This document shows, one piece after another, positions 8,664 to 16,789 of a DNA stretch of 64,000 nucleotides (position 1 is the first letter of the stretch; the number at the start of each line of letters is the position of its first letter). Source of the stretch: Enterococcus malodoratus ATCC 43197 (lineage in GTDB: Bacteria; Bacillota; Bacilli; Lactobacillales; Enterococcaceae); contig NZ_KE136482.1 in assembly GCF_000407185.1 (NCBI RefSeq), positions 186,001 through 250,000 of the forward strand, read 5' to 3'. The notes under the pieces are model-generated. The model had not been told where the DNA came from and ran no database searches. It was given only the letters and a program-made list of their open reading frames with translations. A program made the translations under genes and the position numbers.

Positions 8664-8774
8664 TTACTTATTGAATAGATTAGATAACCAATCAATCGGA
8701 TAAAGTGACATATGTAATGTTATGTGAGCCAACAAATAACTTACTGCGAAGAATGGAAATAACAATTTTTTCAT
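8664..8774 (-). CDS. Small hydrophobic peptide, 36 residues
   Basis: The ATG at 8772-8774 follows GGAGG with a 10-base spacing, and a candidate -10 TATACT lies upstream (8807-8812). The peptide starts MKKLLFPFFAVSYLLAHITL and ends with YPIDWLSNLFNK: a short basic start, one hydrophobic segment and an amphipathic tail. It resembles an uncleaved signal anchor. It sits 46 bases upstream of the 39-codon gene in the same direction, with no terminator between, so the two are probably co-transcribed. I know no family for it. It could be a pheromone-type precursor, a toxin-like peptide or a membrane-complex subunit. Confidence 0.5.
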   Translation of the reverse strand: MKKLLFPFFAVSYLLAHITLHMSLYPIDWLSNLFNK

Positions 8775-8884
8775 GATTTTTCAACCTCCGTATTTTTCGT
8801 TGCTTTAGTATAACTTGAAAGGAGAGGGAAGAAACATTGATTTAGCTTATAGGCAACGAACAAATATGTAAGTTGAGCACACAA

Positions 8885-8921
8885 AAAAGCCCCTGCTTTC
8901 GATTCGTCAGCAGAGGCTTTT
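8885..8921 (-). terminator. Terminator of the 48-residue protein gene
   Basis: AAAAGCCCCTGCT (8885-8897) pairs with AGCAGAGGCTTTT (8909-8921), with one mismatch in the stem. The reverse strand has a T-run. Confidence 0.8.
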
Positions 8922-8955
8922 AATTATAGGCTTCATTCATTGAGATGTGCGCTCC

Positions 8956-9102
8956 TTAGGCAGGTTTTTTTAAATCATAGATCGCTTGTTCAATGGTGAT
9001 TCCAGTTCCTTGTTGGCCGGTAACAGTAGAGTAAACGATAAAGATGTTTTCTTCTAAGTCAAATGTTACGCGGTATGGTTTTTCTTGTTCAAAAAAAGTC
9101 AT
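8956..9102 (-). CDS. Small hypothetical protein, 48 residues
   Basis: The ATG at 9100-9102 follows a near-perfect ribosome site AAAGGAGG, and a strong terminator lies just beyond the stop. The product begins MTFFEQEKPYRVTFDLEENI and continues FIVYSTVTGQQGTGITIEQA before IYDLKKPA. It is soluble, acidic and probably a small beta-beta-alpha fold. I do not recognise a characterised family. The gene is monocistronic. Confidence 0.6.
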   Translation of the reverse strand: MTFFEQEKPYRVTFDLEENIFIVYSTVTGQQGTGITIEQAIYDLKKPA

Positions 9103-9242
9103 CAGTAATCCTCCTTTCATTTAATAACAGACTTACAAATAAAATTATAACACATTAAAATGAAATAATAAAACAAATTTCCATTCATAAAATATTTTAA
9201 TTATTTAAAATTTGGACCACAATAAGTAATGCAATTATGCCG

Positions 9243-9272
9243 AAAAAAAAGACTACAGCAGATTTTGCTGTA
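9243..9272 (-). terminator. Terminator of the CPBP protease gene
   Basis: TACAGCA (9254-9260) and TGCTGTA (9266-9272) form the stem. The reverse strand continues into eight T. Confidence 0.8.
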
Positions 9273-9282
9273 ATCTTTCTTA

Positions 9283-10383
9283 TTATTTCGCGGGTGATTG
9301 ATTCAGAGTTGCTGTTTTTTGTTCATTTTCATTCTCTAAGTTGTAAGCTACCGTATCCGCGCGATGCTCAGGGGTTGGGTTAAGGTTGCCGCGATCCTTG
9401 AAGAATTTGGTTAAGGCCGGCCAAGCGTAACAAATGGTCATAAGAATCGCCATCATGCCGACCATACTCCACGTGATGCTGTAGCCCTTCGCTGATTCCC
9501 CCGTTAAATCGCCAGAGAAAATCGGAACGAGATTATTATTTAAAAAGTGCATGGCGACGACTGTCCAAATGTTGTCGGTTTTCATATAGGCGTAAGCATA
9601 AAAAATCCCTAAAGTCAGACAAACAACGACTTGATTAGTCACTGAGATAAGGCCATCCGCCGGAGAAGTATAAAAGAAAAAGTTCAGCGGCAAGTGCCAA
9701 AGGCCCCACAATACGCCGAGAATCAAAACACCTTTAAGTGATCCGTAGCGCTTTTGCAAAATTGGCTGGAAAAAGTAGCGCCAGCCATATTCCTCCCCAA
9801 AGTATGGGACGAAGAGCGGAATGTAGGAAACTAAGGTGGACAATAGGGCGATCCAAACCGCTGATTTAGTGAATATCTCCAACATCCCCGAAAAGTTCCC
9901 CTCAGCAGCATACGCGACGACCATCCGAGCGGTATACAAAATCACGTAAAGGGCGACCATCCAAATCGTGGCCTTCCAATTTTTACGGCTCAGGCCATAG
10001 GCTGCGCGCCGATCTTTTTTGGCAATGAGCAGGCAGAGCCATAATAGCAGTCCGCCAACGATCATCAATAATCCTGACAGTTGCGGAAGGGCTTCGCTAT
10101 TAGAAAATAGACTGAAAAGACTGATGCCGATCATCATGGCCGTTTGCAGAAGATAGCAGATAAAAAAAGGTTTAGGGATCAGCTTATGATTGCTGTTGCT
10201 GAGCAGCAGGGCGATCATCGCACCAGCAGCGGGATAGTACATGTGAGCCATTGAAAAAAGATCCAGATTTTTATTATTGCTGTACCCATACCACATAAAC
10301 AACCCCATAATAACAGGCAGACCAAAGGCGATCATAGAAAAGATTGCCAGCTGCTTTTTTTCATTTCGTTCCTTCATATACAT
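9283..10383 (-). CDS. CPBP family intramembrane glutamic endopeptidase (Abi/CAAX type)
   Basis: The 366-residue polytopic membrane protein has the CPBP motifs: FGEEYGWRYFF (motif 1, paired Glu and Arg), GLWHLPLNFF (motif 2 His) and HFLNNNLVP (motif 3, H-x-x-x-N). Families with these motifs cleave in or near the membrane and include Rce1 CAAX proteases and proteins linked to bacteriocin immunity or peptide maturation. I start it at the ATG at 10381-10383, 7 bases after AGGAG; an upstream in-frame ATG overlaps the ribosome site. It lies directly downstream of the AgrC/AgrA-like genes but beyond a terminator. A second CPBP gene lies at 13260-13982. Confidence 0.85.
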   Translation of the reverse strand: MYMKERNEKKQLAIFSMIAFGLPVIMGLFMWYGYSNNKNLDLFSMAHMYYPAAGAMIALLLSNSNHKLIPKPFFICYLLQTAMMIGISLFSLFSNSEALPQLSGLLMIVGGLLLWLCLLIAKKDRRAAYGLSRKNWKATIWMVALYVILYTARMVVAYAAEGNFSGMLEIFTKSAVWIALLSTLVSYIPLFVPYFGEEYGWRYFFQPILQKRYGSLKGVLILGVLWGLWHLPLNFFFYTSPADGLISVTNQVVVCLTLGIFYAYAYMKTDNIWTVVAMHFLNNNLVPIFSGDLTGESAKGYSITWSMVGMMAILMTICYAWPALTKFFKDRGNLNPTPEHRADTVAYNLENENEQKTATLNQSPAK

Positions 10384-10438
10384 TGTTTCACTCCTCAATA
10401 AAATAGTTTCGGTCTTGTATAAAAAAGTTTACAAGAAA

Positions 10439-10478
10439 AAACCGACCATTGGGACAGGTCGTCCTAAATGGTCGGTTT
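10439..10478 (-). terminator. Terminator of the two-component operon
   Basis: AACCGACCATT (10440-10450) and AATGGTCGGTT (10467-10477) form a perfect stem. The reverse strand then reads a T-run. Confidence 0.85.
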
Positions 10479-10494
10479 ATCATCCTAAAGAAAC

Positions 10495-11892
10495 TTATAC
10501 GGATTCGAAAATGGCCAGCTCCTGAATAAATTCGCCATTTTGCTGTTTGGTTTCGCTTAAAATATTGTTGTATTTCTGAACAACTTCTTGATAGATCGAT
10601 AACCCTAGCCCGCGATAGGGTCCTTTGGTGGAAAAACCGCGATTTCTGATTTTGGCGAGATTGACCTTTTCGGTACAAGGATTTTTGACAACTAAGGTAA
10701 GCTTGTCCGTTTCTTTTATTAAAAGAATATCGATTCGGCGGTTCACTGCTTCTTTTTCGACCGCCTCGACAGCATTATCTAAAAGAATACCAATGCAGCG
10801 GAGAAAATCAGAAATCGACATTTTTATTTCATCCACCGATTCGGCGACTTCCAAGTTGAAGAGAATATCATGCTGTTTGGCTAAGATCATTTTTGAAAGC
10901 AAGAGCCCTTTAAGCTCAGGGGAAGAAATGCTGGCCAATTGGCTGCTCCATTTCATTTCTTCTTGAATCCCTTCATCCAAATTCAAAAGGGACTTTTCAA
11001 TGTATGTCTGAATTTTTTCGTTGTCTCCATCTTTGGCATGCAGGTAGAGACCTGTGATCAAATTTTTATAATCGTGCTGAACTCCTCGCAGCTCAAACTG
11101 AATTTTTTCAAGCTGCTTCATATAGGATTGCTGCTGAAGAAGCAACAGTTGGGATTGTTCTAGTTCCAGTGTTTTACTCAGGTATCTTGAATAGAACACA
11201 AAAAGCAGCAGGCACAATAAAAAACCGGCAGTAACAATGACCAGCAGCATCATATTCCAATTATTCGATCCTCTTTCATGATGAAGCAGGAAATAGAAAG
11301 ATAAGTCAATCATTGCAGCCAGCCAAAATATTTTTAGACTGAGTGAGCGGTTTTCAAGGATATCATTCAAGCCAGCGAGAAAGCGGGTCCGAAGCATGAA
11401 AAAAAGCAGGGCAAAAAGAAAGACATTATTGGTCAGATAAATCAATAAAGAAATCCAGAGACTGGAGAACGGGATCAGATCGCCGTGCCCCATTGCTAGA
11501 ATAATAAAGACGATTACTAAGGAAACAACCACTTCAACGACAATACTAATGTGCATTATCAGCATCGCAAGCACCATGGTTTTATAGAGCGCAATATTTT
11601 TTACGTACAATCGAATAACTAGAGACAGGACAACGATAAAAAGAAAACCCTCGGCCGCAAAGAAAAGGACGCGATGCGTGAGCAACAGGCTTGATTCTCT
11701 GAGTTTAAATTGAATAAAGACTTGTAGAACAATTAGCAGACCCAACAGGATGAAACTGGCCGGCAGCAAACGTTTCATCTTCACGTGACCGGTGAGTACT
11801 TTAAAAATAAAAAATAGAGCAATGATATCGTTTAACAGCAAGGGCAGGGCGAGAAAAGGAAACGATTTAAGATAATCAATCAGTTCAACCAT
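10495..11892 (-). CDS. AgrC/ComD-like peptide-sensor histidine kinase (GHKL type)
   Basis: The 465-residue protein has six or seven hydrophobic segments in residues 10-235 and a cytoplasmic kinase core. The phospho-acceptor motif is VQHDYKNLI (His 273), as in the HPK10 group (AgrC, FsrC, ComD), and the ATP-binding part has ILLDNAVEAV and GLGLSIYQEV. Kinases of this group sense secreted peptides. Its ATG overlaps the stop of the response regulator gene by one base (TGATG), so the pair is translationally coupled. No AgrB/AgrD-type pair is adjacent. Candidate signals are the small peptides at 8499-8774, but that is inference. Confidence 0.88.
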   Translation of the reverse strand: MVELIDYLKSFPFLALPLLLNDIIALFFIFKVLTGHVKMKRLLPASFILLGLLIVLQVFIQFKLRESSLLLTHRVLFFAAEGFLFIVVLSLVIRLYVKNIALYKTMVLAMLIMHISIVVEVVVSLVIVFIILAMGHGDLIPFSSLWISLLIYLTNNVFLFALLFFMLRTRFLAGLNDILENRSLSLKIFWLAAMIDLSFYFLLHHERGSNNWNMMLLVIVTAGFLLCLLLFVFYSRYLSKTLELEQSQLLLLQQQSYMKQLEKIQFELRGVQHDYKNLITGLYLHAKDGDNEKIQTYIEKSLLNLDEGIQEEMKWSSQLASISSPELKGLLLSKMILAKQHDILFNLEVAESVDEIKMSISDFLRCIGILLDNAVEAVEKEAVNRRIDILLIKETDKLTLVVKNPCTEKVNLAKIRNRGFSTKGPYRGLGLSIYQEVVQKYNNILSETKQQNGEFIQELAIFESV

Positions 11893-12647
11893 CAGGCACC
11901 TCCTTTTTGTTCACTCAGACGTATGTTGACATCATTTATCTTGTTTCTAGAGAGTAAAACAGTATTGCCATTGGTCAATTGCACCAGCTTTTCCTTTTTA
12001 ACAATACCGGCAATATAGTCGCAATTGACGAGATAAGAACGATGGGTCCGAATAAATTTCTCCCCCAGCTGTTCCTGAATATCCGCCAGTTTACCATAAA
12101 ATTCAATAAAGGCTTCCTCAGTAACCAGGTTCAACACATGTTTCTTAGCAGAAGTCTCAAAGTAAATGATCTCCGCCAGCGGAACATAGGAACTATCGTT
12201 CATGCGCTGGACAGAGAAAAATTCTTTTTCCGCGCGTCGATCCTGTTTACAGCGATTGTTGATCTCCGCTAAACTCAGAGCTATCCGTTCCAGCAGGTGC
12301 TGGCTGTCGTCCTTTGCGATATAGTCCATCGCTTCTACTCGGTACTTGAAGGTTTCGCTTAATAGCTCGGTATGTGTCGTGATATAAACGATAAAGCCTC
12401 GGGTATCGAGCTGGCGGATCTGTTTTCCCAACTCAAAGCCATTCAATTTTTCATCCTGCAATTCCACATCAAGAAAATAAATTCCTTGTGTCGGATTAGC
12501 CGAAAGCTTGTTCAGCAATTTTTCCGGCTGAGTGGCTGCTAGGGTGACTTCAAAATCGTATTCTTCAAACATACAGATGTCCGTGATTTTTTTTCGTAAA
12601 AAGTCCAACATCCCTTGATCATCTTCGCAGATGTGAATAGGTATCAT
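11892..12647 (-). CDS. AgrA/ComE-like LytTR response regulator
   Basis: The 251-residue protein has an N-terminal receiver domain, starting MIPIHICEDD, with phospho-acceptor Asp 60 in GIYFLDVEL. A C-terminal LytTR DNA-binding domain follows (about residues 140-245) with IIYFETSAKKHVLNL and FIRTHRSYLVNCDYI. LytTR regulators usually bind pairs of 9-bp repeats upstream of peptide, bacteriocin or virulence genes. The ribosome site is weak (no clear GGAGG upstream of the ATG). It is the first gene of the two-gene operon with the kinase. I did not find clear LytTR repeats in this window. Confidence 0.9.
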   Translation of the reverse strand: MIPIHICEDDQGMLDFLRKKITDICMFEEYDFEVTLAATQPEKLLNKLSANPTQGIYFLDVELQDEKLNGFELGKQIRQLDTRGFIVYITTHTELLSETFKYRVEAMDYIAKDDSQHLLERIALSLAEINNRCKQDRRAEKEFFSVQRMNDSSYVPLAEIIYFETSAKKHVLNLVTEEAFIEFYGKLADIQEQLGEKFIRTHRSYLVNCDYIAGIVKKEKLVQLTNGNTVLLSRNKINDVNIRLSEQKGGA

Positions 12648-12843
12648 AATCGGCTCGCTTTCTTAACGGGTAAACGTGACACTTACAATGATACACTACT
12701 TCAAACGGCATAAATATTCTTTTTAAGGAACTATTTTTTTGCGATTTGACGAAATTCATTTACGGTAACCACTTACTAGAGGATATACCTATTTTAATCC
12801 TGCTATACTATAGAAGAAAAGTGTTTTTGGGGAGGTAAAATAC

Positions 12844-13212
12844 ATGCGGCGTAAAATAATTGAACAATTCGTTGAAGCGATCAATCAGCAGAATGTTCCG
12901 CAGCTGATTGAAATGATGGCAGAGGATTTTCAATTTATTGATACGTATGGGAAGAGCGAAAATAAAGAAGCGATGAAGAGCGGGTGGCCAGGTTATTTTG
13001 AATGGTTCCCGGATTATCAAATCGAGATTGAAGAATACCTGGCTAATGAGTCATGTGCGGTACTGATTGGGAGGGCGAGCGGCTCTTATTTAGGACAAGC
13101 AGAAAAACAGTGGGCACTTCCCGCTGCTTGGAAAGTAGTTGCAGCAGATCAGCAAATAAAAATCTGGCAGGTCTTTTGCGACTCAAAAAAACAATTGGAT
13201 TCAATGAAGTGA
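12844..13212 (+). CDS. SnoaL/NTF2-like protein (nuclear transport factor 2 fold)
   Basis: The 122-residue soluble protein has the typical small NTF2-like pattern: an N-terminal helix with IIEQFVEAINQQNVPQLIEM, then MAEDFQFIDTYGK, and strands around WFPDYQIEIEEYLANES. The ATG follows GGGGAGG. Members include ketosteroid-isomerase-like enzymes and many proteins of unknown role. No catalytic pair can be assigned with confidence. It is divergent from the response regulator gene and convergent with the second CPBP gene. Confidence 0.7.
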   Translation: MRRKIIEQFVEAINQQNVPQLIEMMAEDFQFIDTYGKSENKEAMKSGWPGYFEWFPDYQIEIEEYLANESCAVLIGRASGSYLGQAEKQWALPAAWKVVAADQQIKIWQVFCDSKKQLDSMK

Positions 13213-13216
13213 ATAA

Positions 13217-13254
13217 AATCAGGAACGAAAGGAATCCACTCTTCGTTCCTGATT
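13217..13254. terminator. Bidirectional terminator
   Basis: AATCAGGAACGAA (13217-13229) and TTCGTTCCTGATT (13242-13254) form a perfect 13-bp stem between convergent genes. Confidence 0.9.
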
Positions 13255-13259
13255 TCTTT

Positions 13260-13982
13260 TTATAAAGAGGTTGCCGCAGGTACTCGAAACTTTGGATAGA
13301 TGATCAAAAAAGCAAGATAGCTGATCGATAGAAGAGAAACGGCCCACAAATTTTGCGCCAACGATCCGGGCGCTGATAGTGAGGCGAAAATATTAAACAA
13401 AGCGTGAAAAGTGATGACGGTATAAATGGATTTTGTTGAATAATACAAAAGCGAGAAGACGCCGCCCAGCAATAACGCGTTAATGATTTGCAGAACAACT
13501 AGGGCTGGAGCAGCCTCAGGATTCAAACCGCTGGCGATATGCAGAATACCAAATACGATACTGGAAAAGCAGATGTAAACCTTCGGATCGCGTCCCTTTA
13601 AATAGTAGAAAAAGATGCTGCGAAAAAGAGTTTCTTCAACAAAGCCCACTAAAATCATTTGCAGAACAATCAGTAAAAGTGTCGAAACGGACAATGAGAA
13701 ATTAATACCGCAAAAAAGCGGTTGAATCAGAACGATCAAAGCGATGAAGGCGATCAATTTTTTAGTTGCGTTTCCGTTAGTGAAGCCGAATTGTTTTAAG
13801 GTTGGATCTTTTTTCTTCATATAGAAAATCAGGAAAAGCGCAAAAAGCAGGAAGGCCGCGATTTGAAACAGAATTGTGCCATTTTCACTTACGCCAAGGA
13901 TGACGCTTGCTGCTGAAAAAAGACTGATGATGAGGGTTAGGCTGATTGCCAAACCGATTAATTTAAGTGCTGTTTTAAACAT
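13260..13982 (-). CDS. CPBP family intramembrane metalloprotease-like protein
   Basis: The 240-residue protein has six or more hydrophobic segments and the CPBP motifs VGFVEETLFRSIFF (Glu-Glu and Arg), FGILHIASGL (His) and TFHALFNIF (H-x-x-x-N). The start ATG at 13980-13982 follows GGAGG. It is divergent from the Rgg-like regulator gene, with about 100 bases between. The shared region contains a 20-bp palindrome, so the regulator may control this gene. In streptococci and lactobacilli such proteases are often found beside peptide-signalling or bacteriocin genes. The substrate is unknown. Confidence 0.82.
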   Translation of the reverse strand: MFKTALKLIGLAISLTLIISLFSAASVILGVSENGTILFQIAAFLLFALFLIFYMKKKDPTLKQFGFTNGNATKKLIAFIALIVLIQPLFCGINFSLSVSTLLLIVLQMILVGFVEETLFRSIFFYYLKGRDPKVYICFSSIVFGILHIASGLNPEAAPALVVLQIINALLLGGVFSLLYYSTKSIYTVITFHALFNIFASLSAPGSLAQNLWAVSLLSISYLAFLIIYPKFRVPAATSL

Positions 13983-14021
13983 AGTTTATTCCTCCAAGAG
14001 TTCGTTTTTTAAAATATAGCA

Positions 14022-14067
14022 TGGGCAGGCCAGCAAAATACCGTTATAATTCCTGTATACAGGAATT
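14022..14067 (+). promoter_or_regulatory. Promoter with a perfect 20-bp palindrome, candidate operator of the Rgg-like regulator
   Basis: TGGGCA (14022-14027), 17 bases, then TATAAT (14045-14050) form the promoter. The palindrome AATTCCTGTATACAGGAATT (14048-14067) is a perfect 20-base self-complement overlapping the -10 end. It is well placed to control both the regulator and the divergent CPBP gene. Which protein binds it is not shown. Confidence 0.7.
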
Positions 14068-14085
14068 TACGAATCGGAGGATGCA

Positions 14086-14970
14086 ATGTACAGCGAAATA
14101 ATTAAACAAATTCGAAAGGCCAAAGGTTTTACCCAAAAAGAGGTCTATACGGGGATTGTATCAAAAACCTTTTACAGTGATTTCGAAGCAGGAAAATATT
14201 CAGTGGAAATCACTAAATTTGAAGCGTTTCTCACTAATCTGGGAATCACATATGAAGAGTTTGAGTATTTCAAAAATCAAAGCCAAACGAACGATGCGGC
14301 ATTTTCGCAAAATACAATCGATCAACTTTATAAAAATGGGAAGTTTGAGGAACTGTACGATCTCTATGAAGAATACTGCCGTGACTCAAACAAAGAGTTA
14401 CGATATTTAGCTATTCAGGCCTATCTTTTAGTGCTGATTACCAACACAAATTTTTATAAATTTTCACGAGCACCGTTTAGTGAAATCGTCTCTGAACTTG
14501 AAAATGCCAAAATGTGGACCTTAAAAGAAATCAAATTGAGCAAATTGGTGCTGTTGTCACTTTCTGAAAAGGAGCGAGACAAAGCGGCGGAAATCTACAA
14601 ACGAATCATGCATGAATTGGAAAAATACGCGGACTTAAATCTAAAAATTTATTATGAAGAAATAGGGGATCTGCATTTCAATCGTGTCCAAAGTTTATTG
14701 ATCATCAATGACATTGAAGCGGCACAAGCCGCCTTAACTACCTATAAAGAAATCGTCCAAGCGTCCGACGATCTGTATTTGCTGATCCAACTGAAATTTA
14801 TCGAAAATTTGGTTCAATTGTATCTAGCTTTTCCAGAATATCAGCCAAAAATGAAGGCTTTATTGGCGCAATTGAGTGAGACACCGACCTCGGAAACTCA
14901 TTTCTATACGATTATTTTTCAGATTCATCAAGAAAAGGCCAAAAGTTACTATGAACGGTATAAAATTTAG
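14086..14970 (+). CDS. Rgg/GadR/MutR-type regulator (HTH plus helical repeat domain)
   Basis: The 294-residue protein starts with an XRE helix-turn-helix: IIKQIRKAKGFTQKEVYTGI, then VSKTFYSDFEAGKYSVEITK. A wholly helical C-terminal domain of about 220 residues follows, the layout of Rgg and PlcR-like regulators that respond to short imported peptides. The ATG follows CGGAGG. The gene is alone, ends in a strong terminator and is divergent from a CPBP protease gene. No short hydrophobic-peptide (SHP) gene was seen directly beside it. Peptide binding is inferred from the family. Confidence 0.8.
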   Translation: MYSEIIKQIRKAKGFTQKEVYTGIVSKTFYSDFEAGKYSVEITKFEAFLTNLGITYEEFEYFKNQSQTNDAAFSQNTIDQLYKNGKFEELYDLYEEYCRDSNKELRYLAIQAYLLVLITNTNFYKFSRAPFSEIVSELENAKMWTLKEIKLSKLVLLSLSEKERDKAAEIYKRIMHELEKYADLNLKIYYEEIGDLHFNRVQSLLIINDIEAAQAALTTYKEIVQASDDLYLLIQLKFIENLVQLYLAFPEYQPKMKALLAQLSETPTSETHFYTIIFQIHQEKAKSYYERYKI

Positions 14971-14980
14971 CTAAATACAA

Positions 14981-15010
14981 AAAGACCGCAGCGTGATTGC
15001 TGCGGTCTTT
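14981..15010. terminator. Bidirectional terminator
   Basis: AAAGACCGCAGC (14981-14992) and GCTGCGGTCTTT (14999-15010) form a perfect 12-bp stem. Confidence 0.9.
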
Positions 15011-15051
15011 CGTATAAGCTTTCGCCCCTGCCAAGGAAGCTTAGTATAGCA

Positions 15052-15600
15052 TTAAACGGGCTGATTGTGAAAGATCAATTGCATCGCGCGTCTTAATGGG
15101 AAGAACACGAGGCTGACGATCAAAATGGTCGAAAAGATATTGATCACAGTCGCAGGCATGGTTGCGATCGCCGCGAAGAAGGCCGGTTTCAGTTGAGCAC
15201 CGGCGATCATTCCCATGACGGTCACTTTGATCACGGACATGATAAATTTGGCGATGCCGGCAAAGATTCCGATCACGATAATTTGGTAAACACGGCTGGG
15301 TTTGCGTTTGAAAATAGCAAAGGCAGCATAAGCGGCCGCGCCGACCACAAAACTCTCAATTAGAAAATAGGGGGCCTCGCTAGCAAAGCCGTTCATGATA
15401 TCAAAAATGAAAAAGCCGATCCCGCCAGCCAGCGATCCTTGCCAATAGCCAATCAATAAAACTGCTAAAAGAACCACCGAGTTCCCGAAATGAATAAAGG
15501 CTCCCGTCGGTAAAGGAATCTTGATCATCGTGCCAATAAAAGTCAATGCGGCAAATAAGGCAATCAATACTAAGTTTTGAATTCGTTTATCACTGTTCAT
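15052..15600 (-). CDS. ECF transporter S component, probably for a vitamin B6 form
   Basis: The product has 182 residues when started at the ATG at 15598-15600, which has GGAG 8 bases upstream. It overlaps the end of the kinase gene by 11 bases, so the two are coupled. Five or six hydrophobic segments with the block ALFAALTFIGTMIKIPLPTG and Gly/Ala-rich helices are typical of energy-coupling-factor substrate-binding (S) proteins. These work with a shared energizing module encoded elsewhere. Coupling to a pyridoxal-kinase-type gene suggests pyridoxine or a related pyrimidine as substrate. The family assignment is fairly secure; the substrate is inferred from context. Confidence 0.75.
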   Translation of the reverse strand: MNSDKRIQNLVLIALFAALTFIGTMIKIPLPTGAFIHFGNSVVLLAVLLIGYWQGSLAGGIGFFIFDIMNGFASEAPYFLIESFVVGAAAYAAFAIFKRKPSRVYQIIVIGIFAGIAKFIMSVIKVTVMGMIAGAQLKPAFFAAIATMPATVINIFSTILIVSLVFFPLRRAMQLIFHNQPV

Positions 15601-16408
15601 CTGAATACTCCAATCGTTTTTCTCCGTGAGTGTAGGCACCATGCCAAACATGACCTACATAAGGATTGATTTGTTCCCCCATCGCAATCGCGGCCTGAAC
15701 AAAATCAATCGCCAGTTTGATAGCCCGTTCAATTGGGTAGCCTTTGGCAATCGCTGCGGTAATCGCCGCCGCAAAAGTACACCCCGCGCCATGATTGTAG
15801 GGGGTGTCGATAACGGGATGCGGATAACGGTGAACATTCAAGCCATCGTAATACAGATCCAAAGTTTGTTTGGAATCGAGCCGAGCGCCGCCCTTGATTA
15901 CGATATGCTTCGCGCCAAGCAGGGCGATCTTTATTGCGGCCTGTTCCATTTGCTTCTCGGAAGTCAGTTCGCCCATTTCCGATAAAATGCCGGCTTCACG
16001 CAAATTTGGCGTGGTAACCAATGCCATCGGCAGTAGTTTTTCCCGCAAAGCTTGCACCTGTTCGTTTTTAATAAAGTCTTGCGTGCCTTTGCCGCCGATG
16101 ACCGGATCAACGATCAGCGGGATATTTTTAGGAATCAGATCACTGACCAACCCGATAATTTCCTGCGAGGGAAGCAGTCCAGTTTTGATCGCGTCGATCG
16201 GTCCCGCGAAGACTGAAGCGATTTGTTCTTGAATCAGGTTAGATGGGAGACTTCGTAAATGATGGGCCCCGTTTTCCGGATCAAGGGTGACGATCGAGGT
16301 GATCGCCGCCAAGCCAAATGTCCCAAATTCTTGAAAGGTCTTCAAGTCTGCTTCTAATCCGCCTCCGCCAGTGGCATCTGAGCCGGCGATTGTTGCTACT
16401 TTTTTCAT
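15590..16408 (-). CDS. pdxK: Pyridoxine/pyridoxal kinase of the ThiD-like type
   Basis: The product has 272 residues when started at the ATG at 16406-16408, which follows GGAGGG; a longer reading has no ribosome site. Ribokinase-family motifs are AGSDATGGGGLEADLKTFQE at the start and DTPYNHGAGCTFAAAITA near the C-terminus, where Asp/Gly form the anion hole. The overall order closely resembles Bacillus subtilis PdxK, for example ALREKLLPMALVTTPNLREA. Bacillus-type enzymes phosphorylate pyridoxine, pyridoxal and, weakly, hydroxymethylpyrimidine. A ThiD role cannot be excluded, but no other thiamine gene is nearby. It is the first gene of an operon with the ECF S component. Confidence 0.82.
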   Translation of the reverse strand: MKKVATIAGSDATGGGGLEADLKTFQEFGTFGLAAITSIVTLDPENGAHHLRSLPSNLIQEQIASVFAGPIDAIKTGLLPSQEIIGLVSDLIPKNIPLIVDPVIGGKGTQDFIKNEQVQALREKLLPMALVTTPNLREAGILSEMGELTSEKQMEQAAIKIALLGAKHIVIKGGARLDSKQTLDLYYDGLNVHRYPHPVIDTPYNHGAGCTFAAAITAAIAKGYPIERAIKLAIDFVQAAIAMGEQINPYVGHVWHGAYTHGEKRLEYSDEQ

Positions 16409-16789
16409 TAAAAATCCCTCCGATTCACGCTTAATCATTTATTTACTATAATACATTCATTCTTCATTTTAAAACAGCCAATTGGCTCTTGTTTTCCTCA
16501 TCCAATTAATGAACTTTGATCAGGTGGTGTAAGAATCGGCTGAAAATTTACTAATCCAAGACCAAGTTTAGTTTGTTGGGGATATTTTCACGGATAAAGT
16601 TAGTTACTGTCAAAGATGTGTGTAAGAATATTTATTGAAAAACGTCTGTAAAATGATCATTAATATTATCTTTATCGATAAAAAAGAACACAAACGTTAA
16701 TCAATCTGTTATTATTGAATAATATAAATAATAATATGCGAATAGAATACTATTCAATAATTATTTTAAAAAGGGTAGGAGGAATCAAT
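16409..16789. other. AT-rich divergent intergenic region (380 bp)
   Basis: No gene is seen. It contains the promoters of pdxK (reverse) and of the secreted LysM gene (forward). Short AT palindromes lie near the LysM gene, such as GAATAG-AATA-CTATTC around 16739-16754 and ATTATTGAATAAT just upstream. No riboswitch-like structure was recognised. Confidence 0.5.

Noticed and set aside
8499-8774. The small peptides as an AgrB/AgrD-type pair for the AgrC-like kinase
   Set aside because: Neither is large enough for AgrB, and no AgrD-like Cys-containing core exists. Only a looser signalling link is proposed.
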